Shown: one piece after another, positions 33,001 through 46,780 of the stretch | Numbering within the stretch: the first letter of the stretch is position 1 | Layout: every line of letters begins with the position of its first letter | DNA from: Gaeumannomyces sp. JS-464 | Lineage: Eukaryota > Ascomycota > Sordariomycetes > Magnaporthales > Magnaporthaceae | Assembly: GCA_002197995.1 (NCBI GenBank) | Contig: NGZR01000003.1 | Location: forward strand, 6,014,001 to 6,078,000 | Direction of reading: 5' to 3' | Length of the DNA stretch: 64,000 nucleotides | Made by a program: the position numbers and the translations under genes | The notes under the pieces: model-generated | What the model saw: the letters and a program-made list of their open reading frames with translations, nothing else | Databases searched by the model: none | Told to the model about the DNA's origin: nothing

Positions 33001-35410
33001 AAAACGATTTATTATTTGCGGAAAAAACCGGGGAAACCAGAGCGGAAAACGAAAAGCTTGCCGTTGCAAAGCTTAAAAGGCTTAAAAAGCCCGCCGAGCC
33101 AGGCATGCCAACACCCGAAAAAACTTCCGAGCTTGGTAACAAAGCGGTTATAATACCCGCTACGCTTAAAAAAAGGATTTGCAAAAAGCGGCCGCCGCCC
33201 CCGCCAAATAACCGGCAGCTAAAAGAGCGCTTAACAGCTTTTAAGCATTACGAAGTTTTAACATTAAAAACTTATAAGAAAAAAGAGCTTGCGGAAGCAT
33301 TTATAACGGTTCACTTCGAATTTAAAAATATTAAAAAAGTGGTTAAAAAAATCCGGGTAACTTTAAAAGCGCCGGAAACGACGAAAGCTTTTACAGCTTT
33401 ACTACGAATATTAAAACTGCCGAAAAAATTGCCTAAAAAACGAGTTTTGCACTCGTTAACGTTACGTACCCAAACGACGATATCGTTTTACTTTAAAAAA
33501 TTAGCGGTTTTAAAATCTTTAACCTCGCGCTTTTTAACGTCGTTACGGCGCCGGGAACACCGTATATTTCAACCTATTACTACGACGTGGTAAAGCACGA
33601 AGCTAAATACGGGCGATATTATAAGCTAGCAATGCAAAAGCAAATTAACACGTTGTTCGAAAAAGGCACGTAAATGCTAAAAAAAATTGCCCCCGGGTGC
33701 TAAAACATTGCTGGGCAAATGGGTATACGTGCTTAAACTAGCGTTTAACGGCGCTTTTAAAAAAATTAAAACGCGTTAGGTCGTTTACGGTAATTACGAT
33801 GATATTCCGGGCGAGAATAAAACCGTAACGTACGCGGTAATCGCTTATACAGCGTTTACGAAGGTGTTTTTTATGCTTATAGCTATTAACGACTTTAAAT
33901 ACCCTTAATTCGACTTCGTAATTGCCTATTTCGGCGTTATCGTACTTAATAACGTTATAGTATATATATAATAACTTTAAAGCATTTCAGTTAAGCAAAA
34001 AAGTTACTATTGCCGTTTAAAAAAAGCATTTTACGGCTTTCGCAAATCGCTTTTATAATGGTATTAAGCGATTACTCCGGAGCTTAAAGCATTTAGCTTT
34101 AAGCCGATTTATTAAAACGTTTGCTTTTACCGTAAAAAGGAAACGGGCGTTATGCTATTGCTTTACGTAAACGATTTTTAAATTACCGCTCGTACGGTTA
34201 CGGAAATTAAAACCATCGCTATCGAAGTGGGTAGCTAGTTCGAAATAACCGCTTTAAGTAACGCAAAAACGTTTTTCGGTATGCAAGTTGTAAAAAATCG
34301 TTAGCGGAGGATTATAAGCTTTTATTAACGCGATTATATTAATAAAATTATTACTAAATACGGACGAAAGGATTTTAAAGCAGTAAAAACGCTTTAGCCT
34401 TTTAGCTTTATAATGCCGATTATTTGGAACCTTTCCCGTACGAAGAAGTTTTGCGCTACTAATTAGAAATAGCGAGTATTAGCTATTTTACTGGCATTAT
34501 TTGCCCTAATATTACGTATATCGTAAAAAGGTTGCAAAAGGTTAACGCTAATCCCGGCAACGAATATTTGGCATTGTTAAAGCACTTTTAGCGCTATATT
34601 ATTGCCATTAAAAAGCTCGCGCTTACTTTTAACGGGCTTATTTACAATGCCGAAGCGATGGGTTTAAAAGCTTACGAAAACGCTTCGTTCGCTAATTGCC
34701 TTCGTACGAAGGCATTTATAAGCGGCGTAATTATTATGCTAGCAAGTGGTTTTATTTATTAGCAATTAAAAAAGCAAACTTTTATAACGACGTTAACAAC
34801 GGAAGCGAAATTCGTTAACTTTTTGCTAACGGGCCGGGCTTTGCTTTAAATTAAAAGCATTTTAAGAAAAATTAAATACTTTTAGCGAAAAACTTTCGTA
34901 GTGTATACGGATAGCGCTAACGCTTAAACGACGGTATTAAACCCGTTAAAATTAACCCGCACTCGTATAATCGACCTCCGTTATAAATGGGTAATTAATA
35001 TTGTAAAACGTTAACTTTTCACTTTTAAACTCGTTAACACGGCTAATATAAAGGCGGACGGCTTTACGAAAAGCTTAACGGCGAAAAAATAAACGAAGTT
35101 TGTTATTTAACTGGAAATGTAACAAATGCCGTAATAAACGGCTTATAGGAAAACCAAAGAAATACTACGAATTTAAAAGGTTATTATGTAAATGCGGGCT
35201 TGTAATACTTTTAAAGCCGTTATATAGCTTACGAAAAGGTGTTAAAAGTAGTTTAAAATTACGTGGGTAACAACTAGTGCTTTATAGCTTTAGGCTTATG
35301 CATTGGCCTTAGTATTTTAGTTTGCGTGCGTTTTAGCCCGCGATTTAATAAAGTAGCGTAATAACAATTACTAATCACTTTAGGTGCTTATCGTCGCGCA
35401 CTTCCATTAA
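30002..35410 (+). mobile_element. Copia retrotransposon (family 1) nested in Gypsy A gag
   Basis: Direct LTRs lie at 30002-30171 and 35240-35410 (TGTTAAA start, TTTTAGCCCGCGATTTAATAA inside). Between them are a protease remnant (AVIIDFGLFKHHF, 31450-31490), the GAG-pre-integrase block (IHRRLMHANKKA, 31909-31950) and an integrase start. RT lies at 33700-34250 (GQMG/KWVYVLK region and LLLYVNDF near 34160, the YVDD box as YVND). RNase H with VYTDSANA and IDLRYKWV lies at 34895-35000. The flanks are AATAT on the left and GATAT on the right, a 5-bp duplication with one RIP-type change; copy 2 of the Gypsy shows the uninterrupted target. LTRs of only 170 bp are short but usual for Copia. Confidence 0.85.
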
Positions 35411-38400
35411 GATATAAAAATAGTTAAAAAGCTATTAAAATTATTTTTACCAGCTTCGAAACTTTCGGAAAAAAGGTTGGAAAAGTGTTTAAAATAATCG
35501 ATAAAACCCGAATCGCCGAAAAAGATTTATTAACCTTTAAATAGCGAGGGTTTGCAGCCAAATACGCAGCAAACTTTTAACGATTAGCATTAAGCTTAAT
35601 TAAAGCGACGCTACGTTAATACTGCATTTTTATAACGGGTTACGCGAAAACGTAAAAGATAAACTCGCGAAGCAAAATCGCCTAAAGTTTTTTACAAATT
35701 ACGTTTGAAACGCGGTTCGCATTAGCGATAAATTGTACGAACGATAATAAAAAAAAGATATGGTTTTAAAAGTGCGGTATAAAATAATAAGGCTAATTAA
35801 AAAAAGGCTAAATAGTAATTTACTACGGCTTACGAAACGCATTTAAGCTTTATAAACTTTAATGTAAAAGCCGCTTACTAGTAATAAAAGTAATAAAAAA
35901 AGTAAAAATAAAACCCGAAAAACGAAAAGTGTTTTAAATACGGCTAAACCGGTTACATAAAAGTTAATTGCTTTTAGCAGGATAATAACCGTAAAATAGC
36001 GAACTTTTAGCGAATATAAAAAAGCCCGATATAAAAGGGATTATACCTTAAAGCAATATTTAATTAAACGTGCTATTATAACGAGTTATATGCTATATAC
36101 CAGTTCGATAAAAAGGCTACCGAATAATACCTTCGAAAACCTGGAAATATATGCATGTTTAAAGCTATAAGGTTTAAATATAATAGTAAAAGCAAATAAC
36201 GCGTTATTTTTAAACTTATAAGCTTAAAAGGAAAAAACGACGCCGTTTTTTGTAAAATTTAAAAAAGGAGCGACTTTAACGAGCGGTTTAAAGGAAAAGG
36301 TAGTTCGAAAAAAATTATTAAACTAAACACACCTTTTTCGAAAATCGAAAAATTTCGACACCGCGACGTTAAAATAAACTAAAGCGGTTAAACCTTCGAA
36401 ATAGCCGAGTTTTAAAAACGAGTAAAAAGTTCGAACGGCGAAACTTTTATACTTATAATTTGTAAAACTAAGCAAATTGGAAAAATTAACGCGCTTTTAC
36501 ACCTTTTAACATTTCGGAATGTTTTTAAAACGTTAAGATTTTAAAAACCCAAATGGCCTATTATATTACGCCATTTTAACGGACGGAGATAATAATTAAC
36601 CCTTATCGTAATTTAACGATTAGTAAAAAGTTAAATATGCTAATTACAAATTCGATAACGTAAACGAGCTAAAACAAACTGCGTTAAAACCCGAAAACTA
36701 CCCTAGTATTAATATAAAACACCCAGAACATTTGTACTTTTTTTAAGCAAAATGCATTTACGGAAAGTGCAAATTTTACTTATAACCCAAATTTAAATAC
36801 GACTTTTTTCCACGGAGGTTAAAAAAAAAGCCTAAAATTAAACCCCGTTTGGCATTCCAATTGCCACGGTAAAAGCTAACCCGAATCGGCAAGTTTACCG
36901 CAGTTTTTAAGCCTAACGAACGGCATTCGATGCTATACGTTACCCGGACGCTCGATTAAGGAAAGTACGAAATTGCAAAATGCAAAAAACATATGGTATA
37001 AAAACGAAAGCTTAGCATTAAAAGATCGCCCGAACGTACGTACCATTTAAACTAAATAAAAAGACTAACGTACGGTATTCGTTCCTTTTACTAAAAAACT
37101 AAAAAAACCGCCCGAGCGAAAAGCACGGAATGGAAAAAAAACGATAAAAACCTTCGTAATAGCAAAATCGAATTAACCGTATAACCTATTAACATTCCGG
37201 ATAAAATATTAAAAGAAAAAGGTTAAAATAATAATCGATTGCGAAATATAAGGCGATTATGTATCGCTATAAGCGGTTAAACGGTATAAAATCCCTATAA
37301 AACGAAAACGCTAACCGTATTAACTTAAAACGGTTAAAAAAATATTTATCGCTTATAATAAAAAATAGATCGACCGAAAAACGTAACCAATAATATTACG
37401 CACCCGGAGTATGAAAAACGTTACTATTATATTAAATAAATTAAATATAAAAAAAGAAATGTGATTTTCGGAATTCTTTAGCTTAGGAAAAATAACTTAC
37501 AAATAAATTAAACTACCGGTTAAATTTAATAAAAAAAGCTACGAATAATTAAAACGGTTTACTAATTATAAACCTTAAACCGTAAGCATAAAAGGTAATA
37601 AAAGGAAGTTATAACGGTAATAAAGCTTAGCAATTTACCTTTACATTTAGCATTAACGGATATACGATTATCCAAAATGGTAAGCGATTAAAATAACTAA
37701 ATTAATTTTAAAAAACGGCTCGCGAATATTCCGAAAAAATACTACAAATACGAAAAATTGTTCCGGAAAAACCTAAAAACGGTACTTCCCGAATATAAAC
37801 CGTTTAATTTTAAAATTAAACTTAAATTAAAAACGCAGCTTAAGTATTAAAAGCTGTACTAGCTTAGCCCCTAATAATAAAAGGTGTTAAAAAAATAATT
37901 AAAGGAAAACCTATAAAAGGGATATATTAAACCTTTTAATTTTTTAATAAAATACGGGATTTTATAAAAAAAAAATAGGACGAAGCGAATATGCATCGAT
38001 TACCGCCCATTAAATAAAGTTATAATAAAAGATCGGTACTTTTTACCTTTTATTAATAGATTATAAAATAAGCTCGGTAAAGCCTAATATTTTACGGTTT
38101 TAAATTTAAAAAAAAAGCTTATAACTTAATACGGGTTAAAAAGGGCTAAAAGTAGCTAACGGCTTTTAAAACACCGTTTAAATGCTATAAATTTTTAATA
38201 ATAATTTTCGGTTTTACTAACGCATTAACTACGTTTTAAAGGATAATTAACCATATATTACGCGAATGCCTCGACGTTATCGTCCTCGCGTATTTAAACT
38301 ATATTTTATTTTTTTCGAAAACGATGGAAAAATATAAATAATACGTATATAAAATGCTTTAAAAGCTGCTTAGCGCAAAGCTTTTCGTTAAACCAAAAAA

Positions 38401-40625
38401 GTGCGAATGGCATATATAAAAAGTCGCTTTTTTAAAGTTTATAATTATACCTGGATAGGTTTGCATAAACCTTAAAAAAGTTAAAAAGTTAAAAAAGTTA
38501 AAAATTAACTTATATTTAAAAACGTTACAAAAGTACGAAAGTTTTTAAAATTTTTAAACTTTTATAAACGGTTTATCCGTAATTATAGCAAAATCGCTAT
38601 ACTATTTACGAATTTTACCAAAAATAGCCACTAGTTTTATTAGGAAAAATAAAAATAAAAAGCTTTCAAGCAATTATAAAACGCCCTAATAAACGAACTA
38701 ATATTAACGCTTTTAAACTTAAAAAAACCCTTTAAAATCGAAACCAACGCGTCGAATTACGCGATCGGTGGCTAATTCGAACAACGGAACGACCAAAAAC
38801 GGTTATACCCGTATGCGTTCTTTTCGTAAAAATTAAATAAACTTAAATTAAATTACTAAATCCATAATAAAAAACTTTTAGCAATTATCCAAACATTCGA
38901 AAAATAGCGACCATACCTTTATAAAGCCAAATATTAGGTTATAATATATATAAATTATAAAAACTTAACACATTTTATTACAATTAAAAACTTAAACAAA
39001 CGATAAGTTCGTTAAAACGAGTTTTTATAAAATTACGACATCCGGATTAAATACTGGAAAAGGTCGGAAAACGGCCAGGTAAACGCTTTAAATTAACGAT
39101 TAAACCATTAGGTCGTTATACCCGAAAAAACACAAGTAACTTTAACGGAAAAATTAAACGGATTTTTAATCCCGGCATAAAAGATATTTATTAAAACGGT
39201 TTAATAAGGAAAAATTTAAACCTTAAAAAAAATCTAACAAATTTATAACCAATTGGCATACGGTTATTAAAGCGTAAAAAAAACGTAAAAACGGCTATAA
39301 TAATATTACGGGTTCGTAAAAACTTAAGCCAACATACAAAACATAATAAAAGATTGTAAAAACTGCGCTAAAAATAAAGCTAGCAGGTATAAGCTTTATA
39401 AGCTTTTATAACCGCTGCTAACGCCGAACGAAATATAGCAAAAAATTACCATAAATTTCGTTATTAAATTTCCCTAATTTAAAAAACCGATAACGGAAAT
39501 AAAATACGATAATGTATTAGTAATAGTGGATAAGTTTACTAATTACGCTTTATTTTTACCATATAAAAAAAATAGCGACGCTACGAAACTAACGTACGTT
39601 TTTATTAAGCACGTAATAGCGGAATACGGCACGTTAAACCGTTTAATTACGGATAAAAATAAGCTATTTACAAGCAAGTTTTGGAAAGGATTTATAAATA
39701 GGTTAAAAGCAAAGCACTTTTTATTTATAACTTACCATTTTTAAATAAACAGATAAACGAAACGAACGAATTAAACCATAAAGCAATATTTACGTTATTA
39801 CGTTAATTACAAATAAAACGATTAGGTATAAGTATTTTTTATAGCTTAATTCGCTTATAACAGCTTAGGTTATAAAAGCATAAAAATTATACCGTTTTAT
39901 GCGAACTACGGGTTTACGCTTATAACGTATAAGGAATTTAAAACAAAAAAGCATATTTTAATAACGGAAATACAAATAACGGAATTTATTAAACTGCATA
40001 AACATTTCCAAATAAAGCTAAAAAAGTTACGATATCGCATAATTATTTAAATAAATATAAAAAAAATCGAAAAACCAACCTTTAAAAAAAAGAATAGCGT
40101 TTATCTTTTTCGACGAAATATTAAAACAAAATAACCGAGCGATAAATTAAACTATAAAAAATTAGGACCATTTAAAATACTAAAAAAGGTTTCGGACGTA
40201 AATTACAAATTTCGATTACTATTAACTGTAAAATTCCACCCGGTTTTTTACGTTTCCTTATTCGAACTAACGTTACTAAGGTTTAAAAGCGACGAGTTAA
40301 TAGAAATTAACGCAAAATAAAAGTACGAAATCGAATTTTTTTTAAATTATAAGCTAAAAAATAGGCCTAAAAAGTACTTAATTAAATAAAAAAAGTACGG
40401 CTACGAAAAAAATACGTAAAAAAAAGGGCGAACTTTAAACATTGTTAAAAACTTTTAAAAAAAATACTGATAAAAACATTTATTAAAAAGTTAACGAAAG
40501 GAAAAAAAAGCGGGCCATTTATTATAGCCGCTTATTCGTATACCCGAATAAAAATATGAAAAGCGACCGTAAAAAAAATTAACTTTAGCCTAATTAAAAA
40601 TCGAACTTGGAATTTACAAAATGGG

Positions 40626-40869
40626 TGTTATAAATAATACCGTTTTACTATTAGGTTAAAAAAAAGCAGCATTTACTAAAACCAAATAAGGTAAAAAAGT
40701 TTACGCCGAACGGTTAGCAAAAAAAAAAAAAAAAAAACTAGGCAAAGCTTAAACGAAACACTTTATTAAAGCTTTCCTAATACGGTCGTGCCGGGATTCG
40801 AACCCGAAATTTCGGTAAGAAAAACTAAAGCTACGCTTAATACGTTACAAAACCCAAAAAAGTTATTGG
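40626..40869. other. Junction between Gypsy A copy 1 and Gypsy B, with tRNA-like sequence
   Basis: Begins with TGTTATAAATAATACC after a purine-rich stretch, resembling an LTR start but unlike the family A LTR. It contains an A-tract (about 40720-40738) and the tRNA-like segment described separately. Confidence 0.35.
40784..40854 (-). pseudogene. tRNA-like remnant
   Basis: On the minus strand a full T-arm (TCGGGTTCGAATCCCGG) is followed by CACGACC. About 55 nt upstream, GGTTTTG could pair with it at six of seven positions allowing G-U, and a three-pair D-arm (ACG/CGT) fits. No convincing anticodon stem is seen and the usual D-loop GG is absent. It is a RIP-mutated tRNA gene, or the tRNA-derived head of a SINE. 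Confidence 0.4.
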
Positions 40870-42897
40870 AAAAAGTTACAATTTACTTTGGTTAAAAAAA
40901 GCAAATAGGTTTAAGTTAAAATTAACCTCGGGCATTTGCTAATTAAAAGGAATAAATAAAGCTATAAAAGGCTCGGGGTGCGAGGCAGTTTGGCGAGCCG
41001 CTTGGTCGGCCTCCTCCCGCTCGACACGTTTTAACTCCTCCACCGAGTTAATACCGCGGCGTACCGCGCGCATTATCTTTTCCAGCCACATTCGTTTTTA
41101 TTTCCGAAAGCGGAAAACTTTCTCCTCCGCTTTTTCCAACTTAGCTTTAAATTTGAAATGCTAAACGACTATTACGATTAAAAAGCGTAAGCTTCGCAGC
41201 CAAGTGCAATTAATGCTATAAATTAAAAAACTTTTTTATAGGGAGGGAAAAAGGAAAAAAGGCGCGGCGCGTCGAAAGCGCGATGCGGTAAAAAAAGCGG
41301 CGCGGCGTTTTATCGCACGGGCTATTCCGCGGCGCGTGTTTATATAAATGCTTGCAGCGTGCGGTAAATTGCCTTAAGCCGTTACATTACCCCCTTTTAA
41401 GCCCGAATATCGCGTACGCTGTGCTTAAAGCTTTATTTGTGCCGTGTTAGCCTTTTTTTATTACTCCCGCATGTTTTGCCACGTTGTTATTATTCCGATC
41501 CTTCGAATACCCGTTTTTTACTGCTGTTTTAATTTAGTTTTGCAGGTTAACCGGCGGTTTTACGGCTTTTAGGTATTTTAAATGGAACGTTTTTAACGCG
41601 GTGGTAGCGTTTTTAAAGTTTTTTGCCAAATGCTATTCGTTATCAAAGTCGCATTTTTTTTAGCTAACCTAGTATTGCAGCTTTTTTGCTTTACTAATAT
41701 TTCGGGATGCTAATATTTTATTAACTTCCCATTTTAGCTCGCTGTTAATATCTTTTAAAAGCTCCGTCTTTTAATGCTATTACGATAACGGATCGTTCGG
41801 AAACTTGCAAAGTCGATTTGCGTGGAAAAAATTCGAACCTTTATATTTCGGTAGCATTTCGAAAACGAAATTATAGCCTCGTTTTTTTAACACTTTTTAT
41901 AAACCGGCGTATTAAAAATTTAAACGGGTTGTAAACGCTGCAATTATAAAACCCTTTTTCGAACGAATACCGAATCGCCGATTTTAAAGTTTACCAGGCG
42001 TCGCTTTTTATTAGCCTGGATTTTTTGGGCTTTTTACGCGGCTAAAACGTTACCGTAAACCAAGTCCTATACGATTTTAATTTAATTTACCAGCTTTAAA
42101 GCTTTTTATTATCGTTCGTTTTTAATATTAGCTAAAAGCAGTTTTTAAAATAGCGGGTTTCGAGGTTCGCAACTTAATAAAACCTTTAAAAAGGCTATAT
42201 TTAAAAACGAGTGCTATACGGCGTTATAAGCGAAATCGAAAGCGGGAAGGTGCACGTTTTACTGCTTTTGGTATTTGTTTACGTAAAACCGTAACTGTTA
42301 ATCCAGTTTAACATTAGTAATTTCGATTGCACTTTAGGTTTAAAGGTAAAAAGCGCTATTATAACGATATTTTATACTTGTAAATTCGTTAAACGTAGCG
42401 AGGAATTTAAAAATAAAAAGATTTACGTTATTTAATAGCTAAACGAAAAGGCAACCTAAAATACGGTACAATTACCGGTAGTACCGCATCGCGAGGATTT
42501 TGGCAATATCGGTTTTATAGCTTGGAAACGTGCATTTAATCCTGCTAAATTTGCAAACGAAAATTTAAATATAATTGTAACTATAGTTATTTTTCGGCAT
42601 ATTTTTACCATTAAAAACGACTTAATCCTAAACGATTTTAAAAACGGGTAATAAATGTAATAAGTTAAGTGTTTTATTATGTTTAAATTTATTGCAATAG
42701 TATTTATAGCAATTATTAACGTATCGGCAAATGTTTTTATTTATACCTTTTTAAAATAATCCTTTTTAAAAAGGCGGATAGTTTTTTTTTAACCGCCGTG
42801 GGCGAAAATCGGGGGCGCGTGGGCTTCGCGGATAAGTGCGGTGCAAAAAGCAATTTTTTCGTTTATCGTTAAAAGCAGTATTACGAGCCGGCCTTTT
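40870..42897 (-). mobile_element. Gypsy (Ty3) chromodomain element, family B, 3' end only
   Basis: On the minus strand the integrase C-terminus reads QANKKRRLVNFKIGDSVFV (near 41990-42050). A chromodomain follows at about 41620-41760 (LKWEVNKILASR, LQY, CDFDNE), then a tail (VAKHAGVIKKG). A polypurine tract TTAAAAGGGGGTAA sits directly before TGTAACGGC at 41386, which marks the 3' LTR start; the LTR runs toward about 40870. Nearly all stops in the chromodomain stand where Trp or Gln is expected. The 5' part is cut off by Gypsy A copy 2 at 42898. Confidence 0.75.
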
Positions 42898-45800
42898 TGT
42901 TACGACCAGCATGCAGGCCCCCGGAATAGCAAGGTAAAAAGGGGCCCCGAAATGGTGCTTTCGCCCCGCCCTAATTACGTAAGGTTACGTAAACCAAAAG
43001 GGATTTATGGATTTATAACAAAGTAATAAATTCGAAAAGGATTTATAAATTTGTAATAAAGTAATAAATTTAAAAAGGATTTATAAATTTATAGCAAAGT
43101 TATAAATTTAACTTAATACAAGGCAAAAAGCAACGTATATATAAAAAACGAACTTCTTTTTATTTTAAATAGCTTTAATTAAAACTTCGGCATTAGTTAA
43201 CTTAAATTAACTTTTAAGCATCCTTTAAAACAAGCAATTAAATTGTCCTTTTAAATTACGTGTTCCTTTTATTACTTAAACCAGTAATATTGTCCTTTTC
43301 CACCCTAAAAATGCCTTACCTTAAAAGCAAACCTTTAATTGTAACATTTTTAACTAATCCTATTTAATACCTCGTTTAAAAAAAAACAGTGCAATTATAA
43401 CGAGCAGTAGCAAAAAGCTTAAAAAGGAAAAAATTACGGTTTTCACTTTTAACGGTGTTAAATACAACTTTAACAAAGCCGCTAATACGGCTAGCCTTTT
43501 TAAACTTATAACGGATAAAATCGCTAAAAGCTAAGCCGAAATAAAACAATTTACTACGAAATTGGTATTTTTTAAAGCACTTATCGCAATTCGAGCGTAC
43601 AAATTCCCGTTCCCGGATTTTACAAAAGGGAAAACGGCAAGCTTAAAACGTTTTTTACTAAATGCAAAAGCTATTTTAAGTTTTACAAATAGCAATTCGT
43701 AAGCGAAAAATAAAAGGTCGTTTACGCTGTTATAAAGCTGGACGGCAAAATAAAAAAATAGTTCCAGCCGATTTGGAACGATTATTTTAAAAGATATAAA
43801 AATAGCTAAAAAGCTACCAAATTTATTTTCGCTAACTTCGAAACCTTTAAAAAAAGGTTAAAAAAATGTTCAAAATAATCGACGAAACCCAAATCGCTGA
43901 AAAAGATTTGCTAGCTTTTAAAAAGTAAAAGCTTACGGCCAAATATATAACAAACTTTTAACGAATTAGTATTAAGTTTAACTAAAACGACGCTACGTTA
44001 ATATTGCATTTTTATAACGGGTTGCGCGAAAACGTAAAAGATAAATTCGCAAAGCAAAATCGCCCGGAGTTTTTTACGGATTACGTTAAAACGCAATCCG
44101 CATTAGCAATAAATTGTATAAATAATAACAAGAAAAAAAAGAATATGGTTTTAAAAGTGCGGCATAAAATAATAAAGCCAATTAAAAAAAGGTTAAATAA
44201 TAACCTATTACGGTTTATAAAACGCATTTAAACTTTATAAATTTTAATGCGTGAACCGCTTATTAATAATAAAGGTAATAAAAAAAGTAAAAACAAAACC
44301 CGAAAAACAGGAAGTGTTTTAAATGCGGCTAAGTTAGCTACGTAAAAGTTAATTGCTTTTAGCGGGATAATAACCGCCAAATAGCGAACTTTTAACGAAC
44401 GTAAAAAAGCCCGATATAAAAAGGACTATACTTCGGGGTAATGTTTAGCTAAACGTGTTATTACGACGAATTATACGCCATATACCAGTTTAATAAAAAG
44501 TTTACCGGATAATACCTTCGAAATTTTTAAAACATTTGCATATTTAAAGCTATAAAGCTTAAATACGATAATAAAGGAAAATAGCGCGTTATTTTCGGGT
44601 TTACGAATTTAAAAGAAAAAAACAACGCCGCTTTTTGTAAAATTTAAAAAAAAGCAATTTTAACAAACGATTCGAAAGAAAAGGAAACCCGAAAAAAGCT
44701 TTTAAGCTAAACACACCTTTTCGAAAGTCGGAAAATTTTAATACCGACGCCGAAATAAATTAAAACGGTTAAACTTTTAAAATAACCGAGTTTTAAAAAT
44801 AAGCAAAAGGTTTAAACGGCGAAACTTTTATGTTTATAATCCGCGAAAACCAAACAAATTGGAAAAATTAGCGCGCTTTTACACCTTTTAACGTTTCGGA
44901 ATGTTTTTAAAACGTTAAAGTTTTAAAACATTTAAATAGCTTATTATGTTACGCCATTTTAACGAACGGAGATAATAGCTATCCTTTATCGTAGTTTAGC
45001 GATTAATAGGAAGTTAAATATGCTAGTTATAGGTTTAATAACGTAAGCGAGCCGGGATAAATTGCGCTAAAACCCGAGGATTACCTTAATATCGGTATGG
45101 AATATCCCGAACATTTGTACCTTTTTTAAGCAAAATGCATTTATAAAAAATGCAAATTCCATTTACAATTTAAGCTTAAATACGATTTTTTTTACGAAAG
45201 TTAAAAAACGAGTTTAAAGTTAAGCCCTATTTGGCATTCCAATTGCCACGGTAAAAATTAGCCCGGATCGGCAAATTTACCGCAGTTTTTAAACCCAGCG
45301 AATAGCACTCGATGCTATGCGTTACCCGGACGTTCGATTAAAAGAAATGCGAAATTACGAAATGCAAAAAACATATAGCATAAAAAGCGAAAGCTTAATA
45401 TTAAAGGATCGCCCGAGCGTACGTACCGTTCGAACCGGATAAAAGGATAAACGTACGATACTCGTTCCTTTTACTAAAAAACTAAAAGAACTACCCGAGT
45501 GAAAAGCACGAAATAAAAGGAAGAAAAAACCGATAAAAACCTTTGCAATAGCAAAATCGAATTAACAGTACGATTTATTAATATTTCGAATGGAATATAA
45601 AAAAAAAGGTTAAAATAATAATCGATTGCGAAATATAAAGCGATTATATATCGCTATAAGCGGTTAAACGGTATAAAATTCCTATAAAACGAAAACGCTA
45701 ACGTATTAATTTAAAACGGTCGAAAAAATACTTATCGCTTATAATAAAAAATGGATCGACCGAAAAACGCAACTAATAATATTACGCACCCGGAATAGGG

Positions 45801-46496
45801 AAAACGTTATTATATTAAATAAGCTAAATATAAAAAAAAATGTAATTTTTAAAATCTTTTAGTTTAGGAAAAATAATTTACGGATAAATTAGGTTACCGG
45901 CTAAGTTTAAAAGGAAAAACCACGAATAACTAAAACGGTTTACCAATTATAAACCTTAAACCGTAAGTATAAAAAGTAATAAAAAAAGGTTATAACGGTA
46001 ATAAAGCTTAGCAGTTTATCTTTGCATTTAGCATTAACAAATATACGATTATTTAAAGTGGAAAGCGATTAAAATAACTAAACTAATATTAAAAAAACGG
46101 CTCGCGAATATTCCGGAAAAATATTACAAATACGAAAAAATATTTAAAAAAAACCTAAAAACGGTACTTCCCGAATATAAACCGTTCGATTTTAAAATTA
46201 AGTTTAAACTAAATACGTAGTTTAAATACTAAAAGCTGTACCAATTTAGCCCCCGATAATAAAAAGTGTTAAAAAAATAATTAAAGGAAAACTTACGAAA
46301 AGGACATATTAAACTTTCGATTTTTTAATAAAATACGAAATTTTATAAAAAAAAAAGAAAAATAAAACGGAACGAATATGTATTAATTACCGCCTATTAA
46401 ACGAGGCTATAATTAAAAATCGGTATTTTTTGCTTTTTATCGACAAATTACGAGATAAGTTTAGTAAAGCTTAATACTTTACGGCTTTAAATTTAC
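42898..46496 (+). mobile_element. Gypsy A copy 2, 5' half, truncated in RT
   Basis: The LTR (42898-43346, 449 bp, TGTTACGACC...GTAACA) is followed by the same leader and gag as copy 1, here uninterrupted. An ORF at 44004-44231 preserves part of gag, and the zinc knuckle near 44306-44355 keeps CxxC. The sequence follows copy 1 to RT (about 46380-46496) and stops abruptly where the second Copia begins. It supplies the pre-insertion sequence that defines the nested Copia target in copy 1. Confidence 0.82.
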
Positions 46497-46780
46497 TGTT
46501 CGTGGCAATTGTACCGGTACAAGTCTTTAAGGTAAAAAAACTTTCTGGTTTATATATCCTAAAAAGCTATTTGTTTTTTAAGTACAAAGAAAAAGCTTAT
46601 CGTGCGAACCTCGTCGGATATATATATCCCGTGCCGGAAGCCGCGGCGTGCGGTCGTACGAGGCAATTCCCGGTATCGGGTTTTAACCTGCGATTCGCAC
46701 AACCTCCGTGCATAACGGCATGGCCGGTAATTTCCGCGTTGGAGCTTTCGTGCTGGGGAAACGTTATTTCCCGCTACGGT

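Larger units (their letters stand above)
29142..40625 (+). mobile_element. Gypsy (Ty3) chromodomain retrotransposon, family A copy 1, RIP-mutated and interrupted
   Basis: The 5' LTR (29142-29552) is followed by gag, split at 30001/35411 by a nested Copia. A zinc knuckle lies at 35930-35974 with Cys2 as Tyr and His as Tyr. RT lies at about 37900-38500 (INYRPLN-like, with AYLNYIL where YLDD is expected). Integrase at about 39250-40000 includes VDKFTNYALFLPYKKN and LITDKNKLFTSKFWKGF (39526-39700). A chromodomain follows at about 40315-40410 (YEIEFFLNYKL, KKYGYEKNT), placing it among chromoviruses. The element ends near 40625 without a recognisable 3' LTR. Stops are frequent at Trp and Gln codons. 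Confidence 0.82.

Noticed and set aside
32679..33593. 304-codon ORF
   Set aside because: Not an independent gene: it lies between integrase and RT of the nested Copia and is Lys-rich linker sequence that happens to lack stops.
42893..42903. LTR at 42898 as the 3' LTR of Gypsy A copy 1
   Set aside because: The sequence before it is pyrimidine-rich rather than a polypurine tract, and Gypsy B sequence in opposite orientation lies between, so it is the 5' LTR of copy 2.
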